The notes: generated by a model from the sequence alone, not told the origin. A stretch of DNA of 64,000 bases from Methanolinea sp. (GCA_018263335.1 JADFCY010000002.1:100249-164248); one strand, 5' to 3'. Counted from the stretch's first letter, positions 1 through 9,580 are shown. A program made the numbers and translations.

Positions 1-437
1 ACGTGAAGGCAGTATTGCGGGAACTCTCCTTCCACGTCGGAGGATTTCTCCTTCATGCGCTCTACTGGGAGAACATGGCACCCGCAGGGGCCGGCGGGGG
101 CGCCCCGAAAGGGACCCTCGCTGCCCTTATCGAGAAAGAGTTTGGCTCATTCGACCGGATGAAGAAGGAATTTACCACGGCAGCAAACAGCGTCGAGGGC
201 TCGGGGTGGGCTGCACTCACGTATTGTCAGAAGACCGAAAGACTGCTCGTGATGCAGATCGAGAAACACAATGTCAATGTGTACCCCTCTTTTCCCATCC
301 TCATGGCAGTCGACGTATGGGAGCACGCGTACTATCTCGACTACAAGAACGATCGTGCGAGATATCTCGAAAACTTCTGGAGCATCGTAAACTGGGACGT
401 GGTGAACGCGAGGCTGGAGAACGTCCTTAAAAAATAA
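1..437 (+). CDS. sod: Superoxide dismutase, Fe/Mn family (5' end outside window)
   Basis: Converts superoxide to oxygen and hydrogen peroxide in the cytoplasm; in strict anaerobes it protects against oxygen exposure. The reading frame is open from base 3 and the first residues are internal, because about 60 N-terminal residues of a roughly 200-aa family are missing. Visible family marks are the HxxxxW helix (FLLHALYW), which supplies one metal histidine, and the C-terminal signature [11 protein letters not shown], whose Asp and His are metal ligands. The stop at 435-437 is followed by a T-run at 447-453 that should terminate transcription before the convergent argD. Iron rather than manganese is likely by family knowledge, but the sequence does not prove it. 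Confidence 0.93.
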   Translation, partial: VKAVLRELSFHVGGFLLHALYWENMAPAGAGGGAPKGTLAALIEKEFGSFDRMKKEFTTAANSVEGSGWAALTYCQKTERLLVMQIEKHNVNVYPSFPILMAVDVWEHAYYLDYKNDRARYLENFWSIVNWDVVNARLENVLKK

Positions 438-446
438 CGATATCTC

Positions 447-453
447 TTTTTTT
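447..453 (+). terminator. T-run terminator after sod
   Basis: Seven consecutive T residues begin 10 bases after the sod stop codon, in the short gap between two convergent genes. Archaeal RNA polymerase terminates at such T-runs without a hairpin. The run touches the 3' end of argD. Confidence 0.55.
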
Positions 454-1582
454 AGCTGAGAGCATCCCGGATGACTGCGCAGGCCCTGTCGATCTCGGCC
501 GGGCTGATGACGAGAGGAGGCACCAGGCGGAGGTTTCCGTCTGCGGCGCAGTTTACGAGCACGCCGCGCTCGGCACACCGTTTCTGGACTTCCGCGCAGC
601 GGTCCCCGACCGTCATCCCCACCATCAGTCCCCTGACACGTGGCGAATACGAAGAGAGCGCGGTGCGGAACCGTTCGGCTTTTTCGGGAACGGAGGGCAA
701 GACCTCCTCGATCACCTTGAACGTGGCAAGTCCTGCAGCACATGCGAGGGGACCGCCCGCAAACGTGCTCCCATGCTCTCCTTTCCGGAACTCAAGGCCT
801 TCACGTGCAAGGAGGGCCCCCATCGGAAACCCGCTTGCAATCCCCTTTGCGAGCATGACGATGTCGGGCTTCACCCTCGTGTGCTGGATGGCAAGCCACT
901 TCCCGGTCCGGCCCATGCCGGTCTGTACCTCGTCAACGATCATCAGCGCCCCGCTCCTGTCGCATATCTCGCGGATACCCTCAAGGAAGCTGTCGGGCGG
1001 GATGATGACACCAGCCTCTCCCTGGATGGGCTCGACGACGACCCCCGCTGTGTCGGCGTCCACGGCTCTTTTAAGCCCGTCGAGATCGCCATACTCGACA
1101 AACGTCGCCGGGATTCCGAGCGGTTCGAAGGGTTCGCGTATCGCGGGCTTGTGAGTCACGGCAAGGGATCCAATCGTCCTCCCGTGGAACCCGTGCGTGA
1201 AGGCAACGAATTTCTTCCTGCCCGTCCTGACCCGGGCTAGCTTGAGCGCCCCGTCGGTCGCCTCCGCGCCAGAGTTCGAGAAGAACGCTTTTGCCATGCC
1301 GGTCTTCTCCACCAGTTTCTGTGCCAGTTCAGCCTGGCCGGGGACGTAGTAGAGGTTTGAGCAGTGGATGAGCCGTTTTGCCTGTTCGCATATGGCACGG
1401 GTCACCGCGGGATGGCAGTGGCCGGTGCTGCAGACCGCGATCCCTGCCACGCAGTCGATATACTCCTTCCCATCCGCGTCCCAGACCCTTGAGCCCTCAC
1501 CACGGACGAGCATCAGGTCCCGGCTAAACGCGGGCATGTAGTAACGGGCTTCGAGTGCCCGGTAATCTTCCTTGTTCTGCAT
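452..1582 (-). CDS. argD: Acetylornithine aminotransferase family
   Basis: PLP-dependent class-III aminotransferase of 376 aa, the normal length for ArgD, which transfers the amino group from glutamate to N-acetylglutamate semialdehyde in arginine synthesis. The N-terminal third has the typical WDADGKEYIDCVAGIAV block. The middle has DEVQTGMGRTGKW, with the Asp that contacts the PLP ring nitrogen, and the Schiff-base lysine lies in LAKGIASGFPMG. The start ATG at 1582 lies 27 bases after the stop of guaA-B, so it may be the last gene of pyrG-guaAb-argD. Other class-III enzymes (succinylornithine or LysJ-like) are possible, but size and motifs fit ArgD best. Confidence 0.9.
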   Translation of the reverse strand: MQNKEDYRALEARYYMPAFSRDLMLVRGEGSRVWDADGKEYIDCVAGIAVCSTGHCHPAVTRAICEQAKRLIHCSNLYYVPGQAELAQKLVEKTGMAKAFFSNSGAEATDGALKLARVRTGRKKFVAFTHGFHGRTIGSLAVTHKPAIREPFEPLGIPATFVEYGDLDGLKRAVDADTAGVVVEPIQGEAGVIIPPDSFLEGIREICDRSGALMIVDEVQTGMGRTGKWLAIQHTRVKPDIVMLAKGIASGFPMGALLAREGLEFRKGEHGSTFAGGPLACAAGLATFKVIEEVLPSVPEKAERFRTALSSYSPRVRGLMVGMTVGDRCAEVQKRCAERGVLVNCAADGNLRLVPPLVISPAEIDRACAVIRDALS

Positions 1583-1609
1583 GATATCTCACTACTGGGT
1601 TGCTCTTTT

Positions 1610-2527
1610 CTATTCGTATTCGATGGTTGCAGGGGGTTTTGGAGTGATATCGTACACCACCCTTGCAACGCTTGGGATCTCTGACGTGATCCTTGAGGCG
1701 ATCCTGTCAAGTACGTCCCATGGGATGTGGAGAGGATCCGCAGTCATCCCGTCACGGGAGTTGACCGCCCTCACTGCGACCACCCATCCATGCACCCTGT
1801 TGTCGCCCTTCACCCCTGTCCCCAGGCCAAGAAGTGCTGCAAAGCACTGCCAGGGATTGAACTGCTCCACGACCTCGTCCTCCACTATCCAGTTGGCCTG
1901 CCTGACCACCTCGATATTCTCCCTGGATACCTCGCCTATGACACGCACCGCGAGGCCAGGGCCCGGAAACGGCATCCGGTGCTGGATCTCATGGGGAAGA
2001 CCAAGCGCCCCGGCCAGTGCACGGACCTCGTCCTTGTACAGGTCGCGAAGCGGCTCGATCACCTTCTCGAACTCCATGTGTAGGGGCATTCCGCCGACAT
2101 TGTGGTGGCTCTTGATGCCCCCCTCGCTCTCGATCCTGTCGGGATAGATGGTCCCCTGGAGGAGGGCACGCGCACCGGTCCTCCTCGCTTCCCGCTCGAA
2201 GACCCGGATGAACCGCTCACCGATCACCTTCCGCTTCGCTTCGGGATCCCTGACCCCCTTCAGGGCGTCGAGGAACTCATCGCCCGCGGAGACGACGTGC
2301 AGGTGGAGGTTGCCAAAGACCTGGGAGATCCTCTCTGTCTCTCCCTTTCGCATAAGGCCTGTATCCACGTAGATCGGTTCGAGCCTGTCTCCGATGGCCC
2401 GGGCGGCAAGCGCCGCGCAGACCGAGCTGTCGACTCCTCCCGAGAGTGCCATAACCACCCTCCGATCCCCGGCCTCGCGCCGGATCTCCTCGACTGCGTC
2501 CGATATGAATTGCTCTGCGTTCACCAT
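1610..2527 (-). CDS. guaAB: GMP synthase, ATP-pyrophosphatase subunit B
   Basis: Archaeal two-subunit GMP synthase: this subunit adenylates XMP and accepts ammonia made by a separate glutaminase subunit, which is not in the window. The PP-loop SGGVDSS is near residue 27. The C-terminal dimerisation domain has [14 protein letters not shown] and ends with the family tail KPPATIEYE, so the 305-aa protein is complete. ATG at 2527 (MVNAEQF) is preferred over an in-frame ATG four codons upstream. The start is 13 bases after the pyrG stop, so both nucleotide amidation enzymes appear co-transcribed. Confidence 0.95.
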   Translation of the reverse strand: MVNAEQFISDAVEEIRREAGDRRVVMALSGGVDSSVCAALAARAIGDRLEPIYVDTGLMRKGETERISQVFGNLHLHVVSAGDEFLDALKGVRDPEAKRKVIGERFIRVFEREARRTGARALLQGTIYPDRIESEGGIKSHHNVGGMPLHMEFEKVIEPLRDLYKDEVRALAGALGLPHEIQHRMPFPGPGLAVRVIGEVSRENIEVVRQANWIVEDEVVEQFNPWQCFAALLGLGTGVKGDNRVHGWVVAVRAVNSRDGMTADPLHIPWDVLDRIASRITSEIPSVARVVYDITPKPPATIEYE

Positions 2528-2540
2528 GTTGAATCGCACC

Positions 2541-4127
2541 TCAGCGTGTTCTTCTCCCGTTTCGCGTGCAGCAGGCTTTCACGAACCCGACGAAGGGAGG
2601 GGACGGCCTTGTCGGTCTCGACCTGAACTCGGGGTGGAACTGCGTTGCCATGAAGAAGGGATGGTCTGAGATCTCGCATATCTCCATGCGGTTCTCGAAT
2701 GCTCCCGAGAAGACCAGTCCTGCCTTCTCGAGGTCCGGAATATAGCGGGGGTTGACCTCGTAGCGGTGCCTGTGACGTTCGGTGATCTCGCGCTCTCCAT
2801 ATACCCGCATCGCGAGGGTCCCCTCTTTGATGGTGATGGGGGAATTGCCGAGGCGCATCGTCCCGCCGAGTTCCGTGATATCGTACTGTTCGGGCAGGAT
2901 CGCGATCACGTGCCTGCCCTCCCCAATCTCGGCACTGGTTGCATCCTCCCAGCCCAGCACGTGCCGGGAATACTCCACCACTGCCATCTGGAACCCGAGG
3001 CAGAGACCAAGAAATGGAGTCCTGTTGGTCCTGGCCCAGTGTATGGCATCGATCTTCCCCTCTATCCCCCGTTTTCCGAACCCGCCCGGCACGAGGACCC
3101 CATCGAACTCGGCAAGCTGCCTCAGATCGTACCGTTCCGCGTCGAGCCACGTGATCCTCACCTCGGTCGAGAGCGCCCTCCCTGCGTGCTTCAGGGCCTC
3201 CTTGATGCTCAGGTACACGTCCTCTATGCCGTACTTGCTCACGATGCCGACACTGACCCGCTCGGTATACTCCCTGCTCACCAGGTGATACCACGAGGGG
3301 TCGGCTTTCCGCTTTTCGAGACCAAGATGCTCTGAAAGGACGTCTCCCAGGCCTTCTTTCTCGAGCTCGAGCGGCACCTGGTAAATGTCGGGCGCCGTCG
3401 CGGCACTGATGACGCTGTGCTGGGGGAGGTCGCAGAATGCCGAGATCTTACGCTTGGTATGGGGCCCGATGGTCCGTTCGCTCCTGCCAACGATGATATC
3501 GGCGTGGAGGCCGAGTTCCCGCAGCGCCTTGACCGAGTGCTGGGTGGGTTTCGTCTTCAGGTCGCCCATCGTATCCTCGGGGATCAGAGTGACGTGGATG
3601 ATAACCGTGTCATGGAGTGAGAGCTCTCCCCTCATCTGCCGTACTGCCTCAAGAAACGGCATGCTCTCGATGTCTCCGACAGTCCCCCCGATCTCAACGA
3701 GGCATATATCGGCCTTTTTCTGCCCGGGTATCTCCATCTCTGCCGCTGCGCGGATACATGATTTTATCTCATCGGTGATATGGGGGATGATCTGGACCGT
3801 CTCCCCGAGGAAGTCCCCTCGCCGCTCTTTCTCAATCACGGTCCGGTATACCTTCCCCGTGGTGATGTTATGGGCTGATGAGAGGTCGATATCAAGGAAC
3901 CGCTCGTAGTTGCCGAGGTCGAGGTCGACCTCGCTCCCGTCGGAGAGGACGAACACCTCCCCGTGCTGGCCGGGGTTCATGGTCCCCGCATCGATATTCA
4001 GGTAAGGGTCTATCTTGACCGCGGTGATTCCATATCCCCTGTTTTTCAGGATCCGCCCCACCGATGCCGCGGTGATGCCCTTCCCGAGCCCGCTCATAAC
4101 CCCGCCGGTAATGAAGATATATTTCAC
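2541..4127 (-). CDS. pyrG: CTP synthase
   Basis: Makes CTP from UTP, ATP and glutamine. The start is the GTG at 4125-4127, because the conserved N-terminus [16 protein letters not shown] follows at once; this gives 528 aa, normal for PyrG. The synthetase half has the P-loop-like [12 protein letters not shown] and the GQHGEVFV segment. The class-I glutaminase half has the nucleophile Cys in [11 protein letters not shown] and the catalytic His/Glu in HPEF near the end. A GGGGAT sequence lies just upstream of the GTG. The GTG overlaps the TGA of a 31-codon upstream reading frame by four bases, which may couple their translation. Confidence 0.96.
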   Translation of the reverse strand: MKYIFITGGVMSGLGKGITAASVGRILKNRGYGITAVKIDPYLNIDAGTMNPGQHGEVFVLSDGSEVDLDLGNYERFLDIDLSSAHNITTGKVYRTVIEKERRGDFLGETVQIIPHITDEIKSCIRAAAEMEIPGQKKADICLVEIGGTVGDIESMPFLEAVRQMRGELSLHDTVIIHVTLIPEDTMGDLKTKPTQHSVKALRELGLHADIIVGRSERTIGPHTKRKISAFCDLPQHSVISAATAPDIYQVPLELEKEGLGDVLSEHLGLEKRKADPSWYHLVSREYTERVSVGIVSKYGIEDVYLSIKEALKHAGRALSTEVRITWLDAERYDLRQLAEFDGVLVPGGFGKRGIEGKIDAIHWARTNRTPFLGLCLGFQMAVVEYSRHVLGWEDATSAEIGEGRHVIAILPEQYDITELGGTMRLGNSPITIKEGTLAMRVYGEREITERHRHRYEVNPRYIPDLEKAGLVFSGAFENRMEICEISDHPFFMATQFHPEFRSRPTRPSPPFVGFVKACCTRNGRRTR

Positions 4128-4219
4128 GAGAATATCCCCTCTGACCCTCTCTGACCCTTCCCGAGTGATCGCGAAGCGATCGCCGTTCTCAAGCGACCCC
4201 TGCGTTCCCAGGCAACCAT
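4124..4219 (-). CDS. Possible 31-aa leader peptide of pyrG
   Basis: An ATG at 4217-4219 is preceded by AAGAAGGAGAAC, a good ribosome site. The frame runs 31 codons ([15 protein letters not shown]...EGIFS, rich in Arg, Ser and Gly) and ends with TGA inside GTGA, the start of pyrG. An inverted repeat GATCGC/GCGATC with a 3-base loop lies within it at about 4168-4182. The arrangement is what a translationally coupled leader would look like. Expression is not demonstrated; it could simply be 5' untranslated sequence. Confidence 0.35.
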   Translation of the reverse strand: MVAWERRGRLRTAIASRSLGKGQRGSEGIFS

Positions 4220-4332
4220 GTTCTCCTTCTTCTTTTTTTTGCCGCCAACAGAGATAGTTGTATGCGTCACTGGGGAAGGCAGGCATGTGCGCGTCGCTGG
4301 ATTTCCCCAAGACCTCAAGGGAAAGCGCACAC

Positions 4333-4755
4333 TTACGAGTGGCTTTCGGACCTCAACGCAAACGCGGCGCTGCTCCGGGACAAAAGCCGGCCACCGGGAG
4401 CGCCATCCCTGACTTCTCCCTCGGCAAATACCACCCTTTTGCCTTTCCTTACCACACGGCCTGTCGCATACAGGGTCCCCTCGCGGGCCCCGCCAAGAAA
4501 GGTGGTTGTCTCGGTGATGGTGGCAATCTGTTCCGCGGGACCCGTGAGCGAGTAGATGCCCAGCACCATGGCCTCGTCCGCAAGCGCCGTGAATATTCCT
4601 CCCTGGAGCCATCCCTCGCCATTCAGCATGTCAGGGCGGACTTTCATCGAGATGACCCCCTGCCCATCCCCTGCCTGCTCCACCTCAATTCCCATGAGTC
4701 GGAAGAATGGGTTCGCATCCCTCCCCATGCTCCGGATACGTTCAAGGTAGTTCAT
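4333..4755 (-). CDS. PaaI-family hotdog thioesterase
   Basis: 140-aa single hotdog-fold protein that probably hydrolyses acyl- or aryl-CoA thioesters in the cytoplasm; the natural substrate is unknown. The family core is visible: [15 protein letters not shown] near residue 14, [19 protein letters not shown] (the HGG-type loop, here LQGG, followed by the helix with the acidic residue), and [15 protein letters not shown] in the strand region. It is transcribed away from the small gene that starts at 4768, with only 12 bases between the starts, so one of the two starts may lie further in; MGRDANPFF at codon 10 is an alternative. Confidence 0.82.
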   Translation of the reverse strand: MNYLERIRSMGRDANPFFRLMGIEVEQAGDGQGVISMKVRPDMLNGEGWLQGGIFTALADEAMVLGIYSLTGPAEQIATITETTTFLGGAREGTLYATGRVVRKGKRVVFAEGEVRDGAPGGRLLSRSSAAFALRSESHS

Positions 4756-4767
4756 ACAACAGGAGAT

Positions 4768-5076
4768 ATGACAGATACCATGAAGAACCTGGGGCCCTTC
4801 AGATACGACCCGCCATGGTTATTCTTCTGCGCGTCCAACCACTCTACCATGGATCCGGAAGAGAAGGCAATGTTCGCCGATCTCATATGGCTGAACGCGG
4901 TGATCGCAACAGAGCTCATCCAGATCACCGAGAATACCTCGGCAATCCTGCGGAAGGAGCCCCCGCCCCAATCATGTCTTGACGAACACCGCACGCTCAG
5001 AAATGTCGCACTCACCATCGCAGAGCGGTATCGCCCCGGGACAGGACTGAAGGAGCACCTCGTTGGCCACCAGTGA
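4768..5076 (+). CDS. Uncharacterised small protein
   Basis: I do not recognise this 102-aa protein. It is acidic to neutral and mostly helical, with RYDPPWLFFCASN near the N-terminus and a likely amphipathic helix LWLNAVIATELIQITENTSAIL; there is no signal peptide. AGGAG at 4761-4765 serves either ATG 4768 or ATG 4780 (better spacing). The stop overlaps the start of the downstream glycosyltransferase by 14 bases, so it heads a run of four tightly packed plus-strand genes. Confidence 0.6.
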   Translation: MTDTMKNLGPFRYDPPWLFFCASNHSTMDPEEKAMFADLIWLNAVIATELIQITENTSAILRKEPPPQSCLDEHRTLRNVALTIAERYRPGTGLKEHLVGHQ

Positions 5077-5842
5077 GACATGCGACAGGCCGGCACCTGC
5101 TGCCCTGGACCGGGACGAGGTCAAGAGAGGCGCCCGTTCACCGGGCCTGTGCAGTGGGACTCCTCCTTACTCCCTGATCATCCCCGCATACAACGAGGAG
5201 GCACGAATACCGCTGTTACTTTCAGAGCTCGCGGGGGCAAAAGGAGAGGTCATCTGCATCTGCGAGGGAGATGACCGGACATTCTCGCTCATCTCAGAAT
5301 TCGCGGAGGCCAACCCTGATGTCTGTATCAGGTGTGACCGCAGGGCCGGCCGGCTTGGAAAAGGTGGCGCCATCCTCGAGGGGATGCGGCAGGCCCGCGC
5401 TCCCCTTGTGGGCTACACGGACGCGGATGCATCAACCTCCTTTTCCCAGATGCTCGCACTCTTCGAAATCCTCAACGGGGCGGACGTGGTGATTGGATCT
5501 CGCTGGATAGAGGGGTCAGTCATCGTACGTGAGCAGGGGATAGGCAGAAGGTTCGAGAGCAGGGTGTTTAACATGATCATCAGGGCACTGTTCGGCCTTC
5601 CGTTCAAAGATACGCAGTGCGGGGCAAAAGTATTTAAAAAAGCAGCCATTGACGCAGTAATTGGACAGATGGTCTCCACGGGCTTTGAATTCGATGTTGA
5701 GCTTCTCTGGCGGATACGAAACCTTGGCTTTTCCATCAGAGAGCACCCCATCACCTGGCATGACAGGGGAGACTCCCGGGTAAGAGGAGGAGACGTGCTT
5801 CGAATGCTCTCAGGCCTCCTCCGTCTCCGCTTTGCGCGGTGA
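5063..5842 (+). CDS. Family 2 glycosyltransferase (dolichyl-phosphate sugar synthase type)
   Basis: GT-A glycosyltransferase of 259 aa that probably moves a nucleotide sugar to a polyprenyl phosphate. After about 35 non-conserved residues come SLIIPAYNEEARIP (nucleotide site), GKGGAILEGM and YTDADAS, the metal-binding DxD-like motif, then DVVIGSRW and a C-terminal acceptor region (FKDTQCGAKVFKK) typical of Alg5/DPM1-like enzymes. No membrane segments are seen. The start is read as TTG at 5063, with AGGAG 7 bases upstream; this overlaps the previous stop. A start further in, just before the GT fold, is possible. Confidence 0.85.
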   Translation: MATSETCDRPAPAALDRDEVKRGARSPGLCSGTPPYSLIIPAYNEEARIPLLLSELAGAKGEVICICEGDDRTFSLISEFAEANPDVCIRCDRRAGRLGKGGAILEGMRQARAPLVGYTDADASTSFSQMLALFEILNGADVVIGSRWIEGSVIVREQGIGRRFESRVFNMIIRALFGLPFKDTQCGAKVFKKAAIDAVIGQMVSTGFEFDVELLWRIRNLGFSIREHPITWHDRGDSRVRGGDVLRMLSGLLRLRFAR

Positions 5843-5848
5843 TCTCCG

Positions 5849-7666
5849 ATGCACACAGAATCTGCAGAAGAGAAGAAGAGACTCGCGTTCAAGCTCTTCG
5901 AACAGGGGGACTTTTTGGGCTCGTATTCGCTCTGTCGCGACCTTATCCCCGGCTCATCAGACCCATCCGTGGCAATCCTCTGCGCAACAAACCTCTTCCA
6001 GATGGGGCGTCTTGACGAGGCTGAGGCGTATTTTTGGGATCTTGCCAACTCTCTTTCGGGGTCGTCCCACGTGCACAGCTACCTTGGGAGGATACTTGAG
6101 AGGAAGGGGGACGATCGTGCGCTCTCCGAATTTGCGAGGGCCGTTGCACTCGATCCAGAGAACCTCGAGGCATTGAGGAGCTATGCGTCTTATCTCCTTG
6201 GAACAGGGGACCCCGGGAAAGCGTTGCCTGTGCTGCGGCACCTCGTCGCACGATCAGGCCGTGCAGACGACTCCCTGCTCCTCGCAAAGGCATTGAGGCT
6301 GAACGGGATGCCCCGGGAGGCGCTCGAGGTGAGAAAGGGCCCTGAATGCCGCGGTCTGCCCGTTGACGGTGAATATATCGAGGTGCTGGCCGCAGCCGGA
6401 GAGTATTCCGAGATGGCGGCCGCTGCCATTGCGGCATACGAACAGACAGGTGATGTGGCATATGCCCGAAGTTCCCTCTCGGCTCTCGCACGCTCCAACC
6501 CAGGTGCTGCAGCAGAGGAATACAAAAAAGTGCTTGCAGAGAGGGATGACCCGGGAATCAGGTTCGATTATGTCCAGATGTTGAGGGGGCGGGGTGAACT
6601 GGCATCCGCTCTCCTCGAGCTTGGCCCCCTCCTCTCGCGAAGCGAAGTCGACCCCCTGTTTCTCCTGGAAGAGTGCGAGATCCTTGCGGGACTGAAGAAT
6701 AAGGAGGATGCGCACCTGCATTTCACACGGTTGATCGACCGCGAGCTGGAGAGCCTGGGTGATACCTCGTTCCTTGCCCGGCTGCTTGCCCGTTACCAGG
6801 CGTTCTTGAGGACCCACTACCCCATCAGGGAAGCGGAGTCCCTGCTCCTTCTCAAGCTGGCGTCGCAACCGCACGTGGTCTGCCTCCTCTCCATGGCATC
6901 GTTTTACGAGGATATCGGTGATCATACAGAGGCGAGATCATGGTATTACCGGGCGTACCGAAGCGATTTCCTCGCCGGTGGCCCTGAATATGCACGGTTC
7001 TGCGAGAAAGACGGTGATGTGAGGGAATGCGAGAAGGTGATGCTCTACGTCATCAACAGCATCAGGAAGACAGACGATCTCGTCCGCGTCGCAGGCATGG
7101 TAATGGAGGATACCCGCGCCCTCTACCGGATGCCACGCCTCGTGGAGCGACTCAGGGAGCGCCTCGAAGAGAAGGCACAGGGGCTCTCTTCACGCGGCCT
7201 CGAACTGCTTGCACTCACCCTGCTCGTCTCTGCCTCCCACAGCCTTGAGGCGGGAGACACCTCGCGGTGCAAGCGTTCCTGCCTTGAAGGCCTCGACTAT
7301 ATCCCTCCGGCATCCCGGAGCATCAGGGCAGAAGATTTCCTCACTCTCATTGAAGAATGCAAGCGCCGGTCGCTCTGCGACCTCCAGGTCCTCGCATATG
7401 CTCCGGCGCTACAGGATGAGAAGGGATCCTCTGTTGGACAGGCTGAACTCTTTCTTGAGCTGGACGAGAACGAGAAGAAGATCGTCGAGTTCCTGCGAGT
7501 GCACCACCAGGCCAGCGAGATGGATCTCCGGACTCTCCTTGGGACCCGCAGGGCAGGAGGAATGGTGAACCGGATCATTCAGAAGGCGACCAGTGCCGGT
7601 ATCGTCGTGATCGAGAAGAGAGGGGTTGGCAAGGATGGAGAGATTTATGCATACAAGAGGTCCTGA
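5849..7666 (+). CDS. TPR-repeat protein with C-terminal winged-helix-like region
   Basis: 605-aa cytoplasmic protein made almost wholly of helical pairs. TPR-like units begin at once (KLFEQGDFLGSYSLCRDLI) and recur, for example ALSEFARAVALDPENLEAL near residue 93-111. The last 70 residues differ: KKIVEFLRVHH, then MDLRTLLG and RIIQKATSAGIVVIEKRGVG look like a winged-helix DNA-binding domain. The gene starts 6 bases after the glycosyltransferase and its last 20 bases overlap the start of the DUF2791-like ATPase, so the two products are probably made together. The function is unknown; the combination suggests a scaffold that also touches DNA. Confidence 0.72.
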   Translation: MHTESAEEKKRLAFKLFEQGDFLGSYSLCRDLIPGSSDPSVAILCATNLFQMGRLDEAEAYFWDLANSLSGSSHVHSYLGRILERKGDDRALSEFARAVALDPENLEALRSYASYLLGTGDPGKALPVLRHLVARSGRADDSLLLAKALRLNGMPREALEVRKGPECRGLPVDGEYIEVLAAAGEYSEMAAAAIAAYEQTGDVAYARSSLSALARSNPGAAAEEYKKVLAERDDPGIRFDYVQMLRGRGELASALLELGPLLSRSEVDPLFLLEECEILAGLKNKEDAHLHFTRLIDRELESLGDTSFLARLLARYQAFLRTHYPIREAESLLLLKLASQPHVVCLLSMASFYEDIGDHTEARSWYYRAYRSDFLAGGPEYARFCEKDGDVRECEKVMLYVINSIRKTDDLVRVAGMVMEDTRALYRMPRLVERLRERLEEKAQGLSSRGLELLALTLLVSASHSLEAGDTSRCKRSCLEGLDYIPPASRSIRAEDFLTLIEECKRRSLCDLQVLAYAPALQDEKGSSVGQAELFLELDENEKKIVEFLRVHHQASEMDLRTLLGTRRAGGMVNRIIQKATSAGIVVIEKRGVGKDGEIYAYKRS

Positions 7667-8951
7667 ACGAAAACCTGGGGACCGGCAGGAGAGCCAGAAC
7701 ATCATCAATTCCCTGCGAAGGGGCACGGTCCCTGCGAGCGGCCTCGAGAGGATCGCAGTCGGCCTCGACGTAGAGGAGGGAGTCATCGGTGCACAGCTCG
7801 ATTTCGTCGCACGCGGCGGCGGGGACATCAAGTTCATCAGGGGAGATTACGGAAGCGGAAAAACCTTCCTCGTCGCAAGGGCTCTTGAGATGGCGCGTGA
7901 GAAAGGGTTTGTGACCGCCCACGTGGTCATCTCCTCATCCTCGCCACTGCACAAGACAAAAGGCATCTACCAGCAGATCTGTGCAAGCCTGCGCACACGG
8001 GAAGAGGAGCACGCACAGAAGTCCATCATCGATTCATGGCTCTTTGGGATCGAGGAGCGGATCCTCAACGTGAGCGACCGGTCGCTCCCGGACGATGTCC
8101 TCGAGAAGGCGACCCTCGCAGAGATCGAGACTGCGCTTGCCGGCATCTCCGAGCTGAACACCTCTCTTGCGGCAGCGCTCCGGACCTACTACCGGGCCAA
8201 CAACGCGGGGGACTTCCAGACCTCGCAGGCCGCGATTGGGTGGGTATGCGCAGAACCAAACGTCGGAAGAGAGTTCAAGCAGAAGGCCGGGATACGGGGA
8301 GATGTGGATGAGGCCACGGCTTTCACGTTCCTGCGGGGGCTGTTGCGGATCATCGTCAGTGCGGGGTGCAGCGGGCTCGCGGTTGCAGTTGACGAGGTGG
8401 AGACGACCCAGTCTCTTCCCCGCAACCAGCGGGAGAAGGGATACCGCACTCTCCAGATGATAGTCGACTCCCTCGACAGGGGCGATCTCCCGCATTCCTA
8501 TTTTGTCTTCACAGGGACTCCCGCCTTCTTTGACGGCCCGAGGGGAATCCGCACACTGCCACCCCTCTATGACCGCATCAGCGTGGTCCAGACAGGTGAA
8601 AGTTTCAGGAACCCCCGTCAGCCCCAGATCACTCTTGCAAAGTTCGATGCAAAGAAGCTCGAACAGGTCGCCCTCAAGGTAATCGACATCTACTCTGCCG
8701 CGTATACAGAGGTTGACAGGTCAAGAGTCTCCCACCGGTTCATAAGGGCGATGATCAAAAAGGTGACCAGCAAGTTTGGGGGCAGGGTCGACGTAATCCC
8801 GCGAATTTTCCTGAAAGAGTTCGTGGACGTCCTGGACAAGTGCGAGCTCTACGAGGAATACGATCCATGGGAGCAGTACCACTTTGAGACGGAACACCTC
8901 AAGGGCGAGCTCAAAGAGGAGGAGGAGGCAGTGATGGTGATGGAGTTCTGA
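7647..8951 (+). CDS. DUF2791 / BrxD-like P-loop ATPase
   Basis: 434-aa ATP-binding protein. Walker A is RGDYGSGKT and Walker B is LAVAVDEVE, followed by a sensor-like strand SYFVFTGTPAFFDG and a helical C-terminal lid that ends in an acidic tail (EEEEAVMVMEF). These features match the DUF2791 family, which includes the BrxD ATPase of type-2 BREX phage-defence loci. None of the other BREX proteins (methylase, PglZ phosphatase, helicase) is nearby, so a full BREX system is not claimed. ATG 7647, with GGAGAG at proper spacing, is preferred over two upstream ATGs. It overlaps the TPR gene by 20 bases. Confidence 0.75.
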   Translation: MHTRGPERKPGDRQESQNIINSLRRGTVPASGLERIAVGLDVEEGVIGAQLDFVARGGGDIKFIRGDYGSGKTFLVARALEMAREKGFVTAHVVISSSSPLHKTKGIYQQICASLRTREEEHAQKSIIDSWLFGIEERILNVSDRSLPDDVLEKATLAEIETALAGISELNTSLAAALRTYYRANNAGDFQTSQAAIGWVCAEPNVGREFKQKAGIRGDVDEATAFTFLRGLLRIIVSAGCSGLAVAVDEVETTQSLPRNQREKGYRTLQMIVDSLDRGDLPHSYFVFTGTPAFFDGPRGIRTLPPLYDRISVVQTGESFRNPRQPQITLAKFDAKKLEQVALKVIDIYSAAYTEVDRSRVSHRFIRAMIKKVTSKFGGRVDVIPRIFLKEFVDVLDKCELYEEYDPWEQYHFETEHLKGELKEEEEAVMVMEF

Positions 8952-9052
8952 CTCCCCATCTCTCCACAAAGGGATGCATCGCCAGAACTGCGGCAGTATC
9001 CATGATCCCCTTCCACAATCTTGATGCGCTTTTTTGACATTTAATAAAAGAT
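8952..9052. promoter_or_regulatory. Intergenic gap with AT-rich promoter segment
   Basis: This 101-base gap ends with TTTTTTGACATTTAATAAAAGAT directly before the ATG at 9053; the TTTAATAAAA stretch is a plausible TATA element or the end of the upstream transcript's terminator. No reading frame or RNA was recognised. Confidence 0.35.
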
Positions 9053-9580
9053 ATGATCGTGCACCTCGCAAGGGCCCTCCTCGCTTCTCTATGCCTGATG
9101 CTCGTTCTGGGCTCTGCCTCGGGGGCAATCTCCATCGATGCCCAGCCCGGGACCTCGCATATCGGAGAGCGGGTGCACATCAGCGGAACTTCAGATATCC
9201 CCAATATCATCGCAGTCTATCTCTTCGTGACCGGCCCGGGACTGAACCGCGCAGGGGCCACCCTTGAGAACCTGCATCTTCCCGCAGGTTCAGGCTATTT
9301 CACGTCCGCGTATGTCCATCCCGACGGGAGGTTCGAGTACGAGTGGAACACGGGCTTTATCGTGGGCCGCCTCGTCCCAGGGACCTACCGGATATACGCG
9401 GTGAGCGTCCCGCTGAACCTGGACAGGCTCACCGACACCGACGAGATCTCCCTGTCCTACACTGACGTCACATTCTCCCGGGCGCCTTCTCCTGAAATCG
9501 GGATGCCATGGGAGGTCCCTGGCGTCTCCCTCGTCCTTGCTGCCGCACTTCTCGCCTCGAAAAGGAGGCGGCAGAACTGA
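9053..9580 (+). CDS. Secreted or membrane-anchored protein, DUF3821-like
   Basis: 175 aa with an N-terminal signal peptide (hydrophobic ALLASLCLMLVLGSASGA), a beta-rich middle (GERVHISGTSDIPN, AVYLFVTGPGLN, YRIYAVSVPLNLD) and a C-terminal hydrophobic segment followed by KRRRQN. That end looks like an archaeal sorting or stop-transfer tail. The beta domain resembles DUF3821-type methanogen surface modules (recognised by pattern only). Function unknown. It is convergent with hisD, with a T-run between them at 9686-9693. Confidence 0.6.
   Translation: MIVHLARALLASLCLMLVLGSASGAISIDAQPGTSHIGERVHISGTSDIPNIIAVYLFVTGPGLNRAGATLENLHLPAGSGYFTSAYVHPDGRFEYEWNTGFIVGRLVPGTYRIYAVSVPLNLDRLTDTDEISLSYTDVTFSRAPSPEIGMPWEVPGVSLVLAAALLASKRRRQN

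Noticed and set aside
147-743. Long open frame on the minus strand across sod and argD
   Set aside because: It crosses two well-conserved genes in other frames. Similar shadow frames occur all over this GC-rich window and show no family pattern.
7647-8951. A complete BREX defence locus
   Set aside because: Only the ATPase family is present; no methylase, PglZ, BrxL or helicase gene lies within 20 kb.
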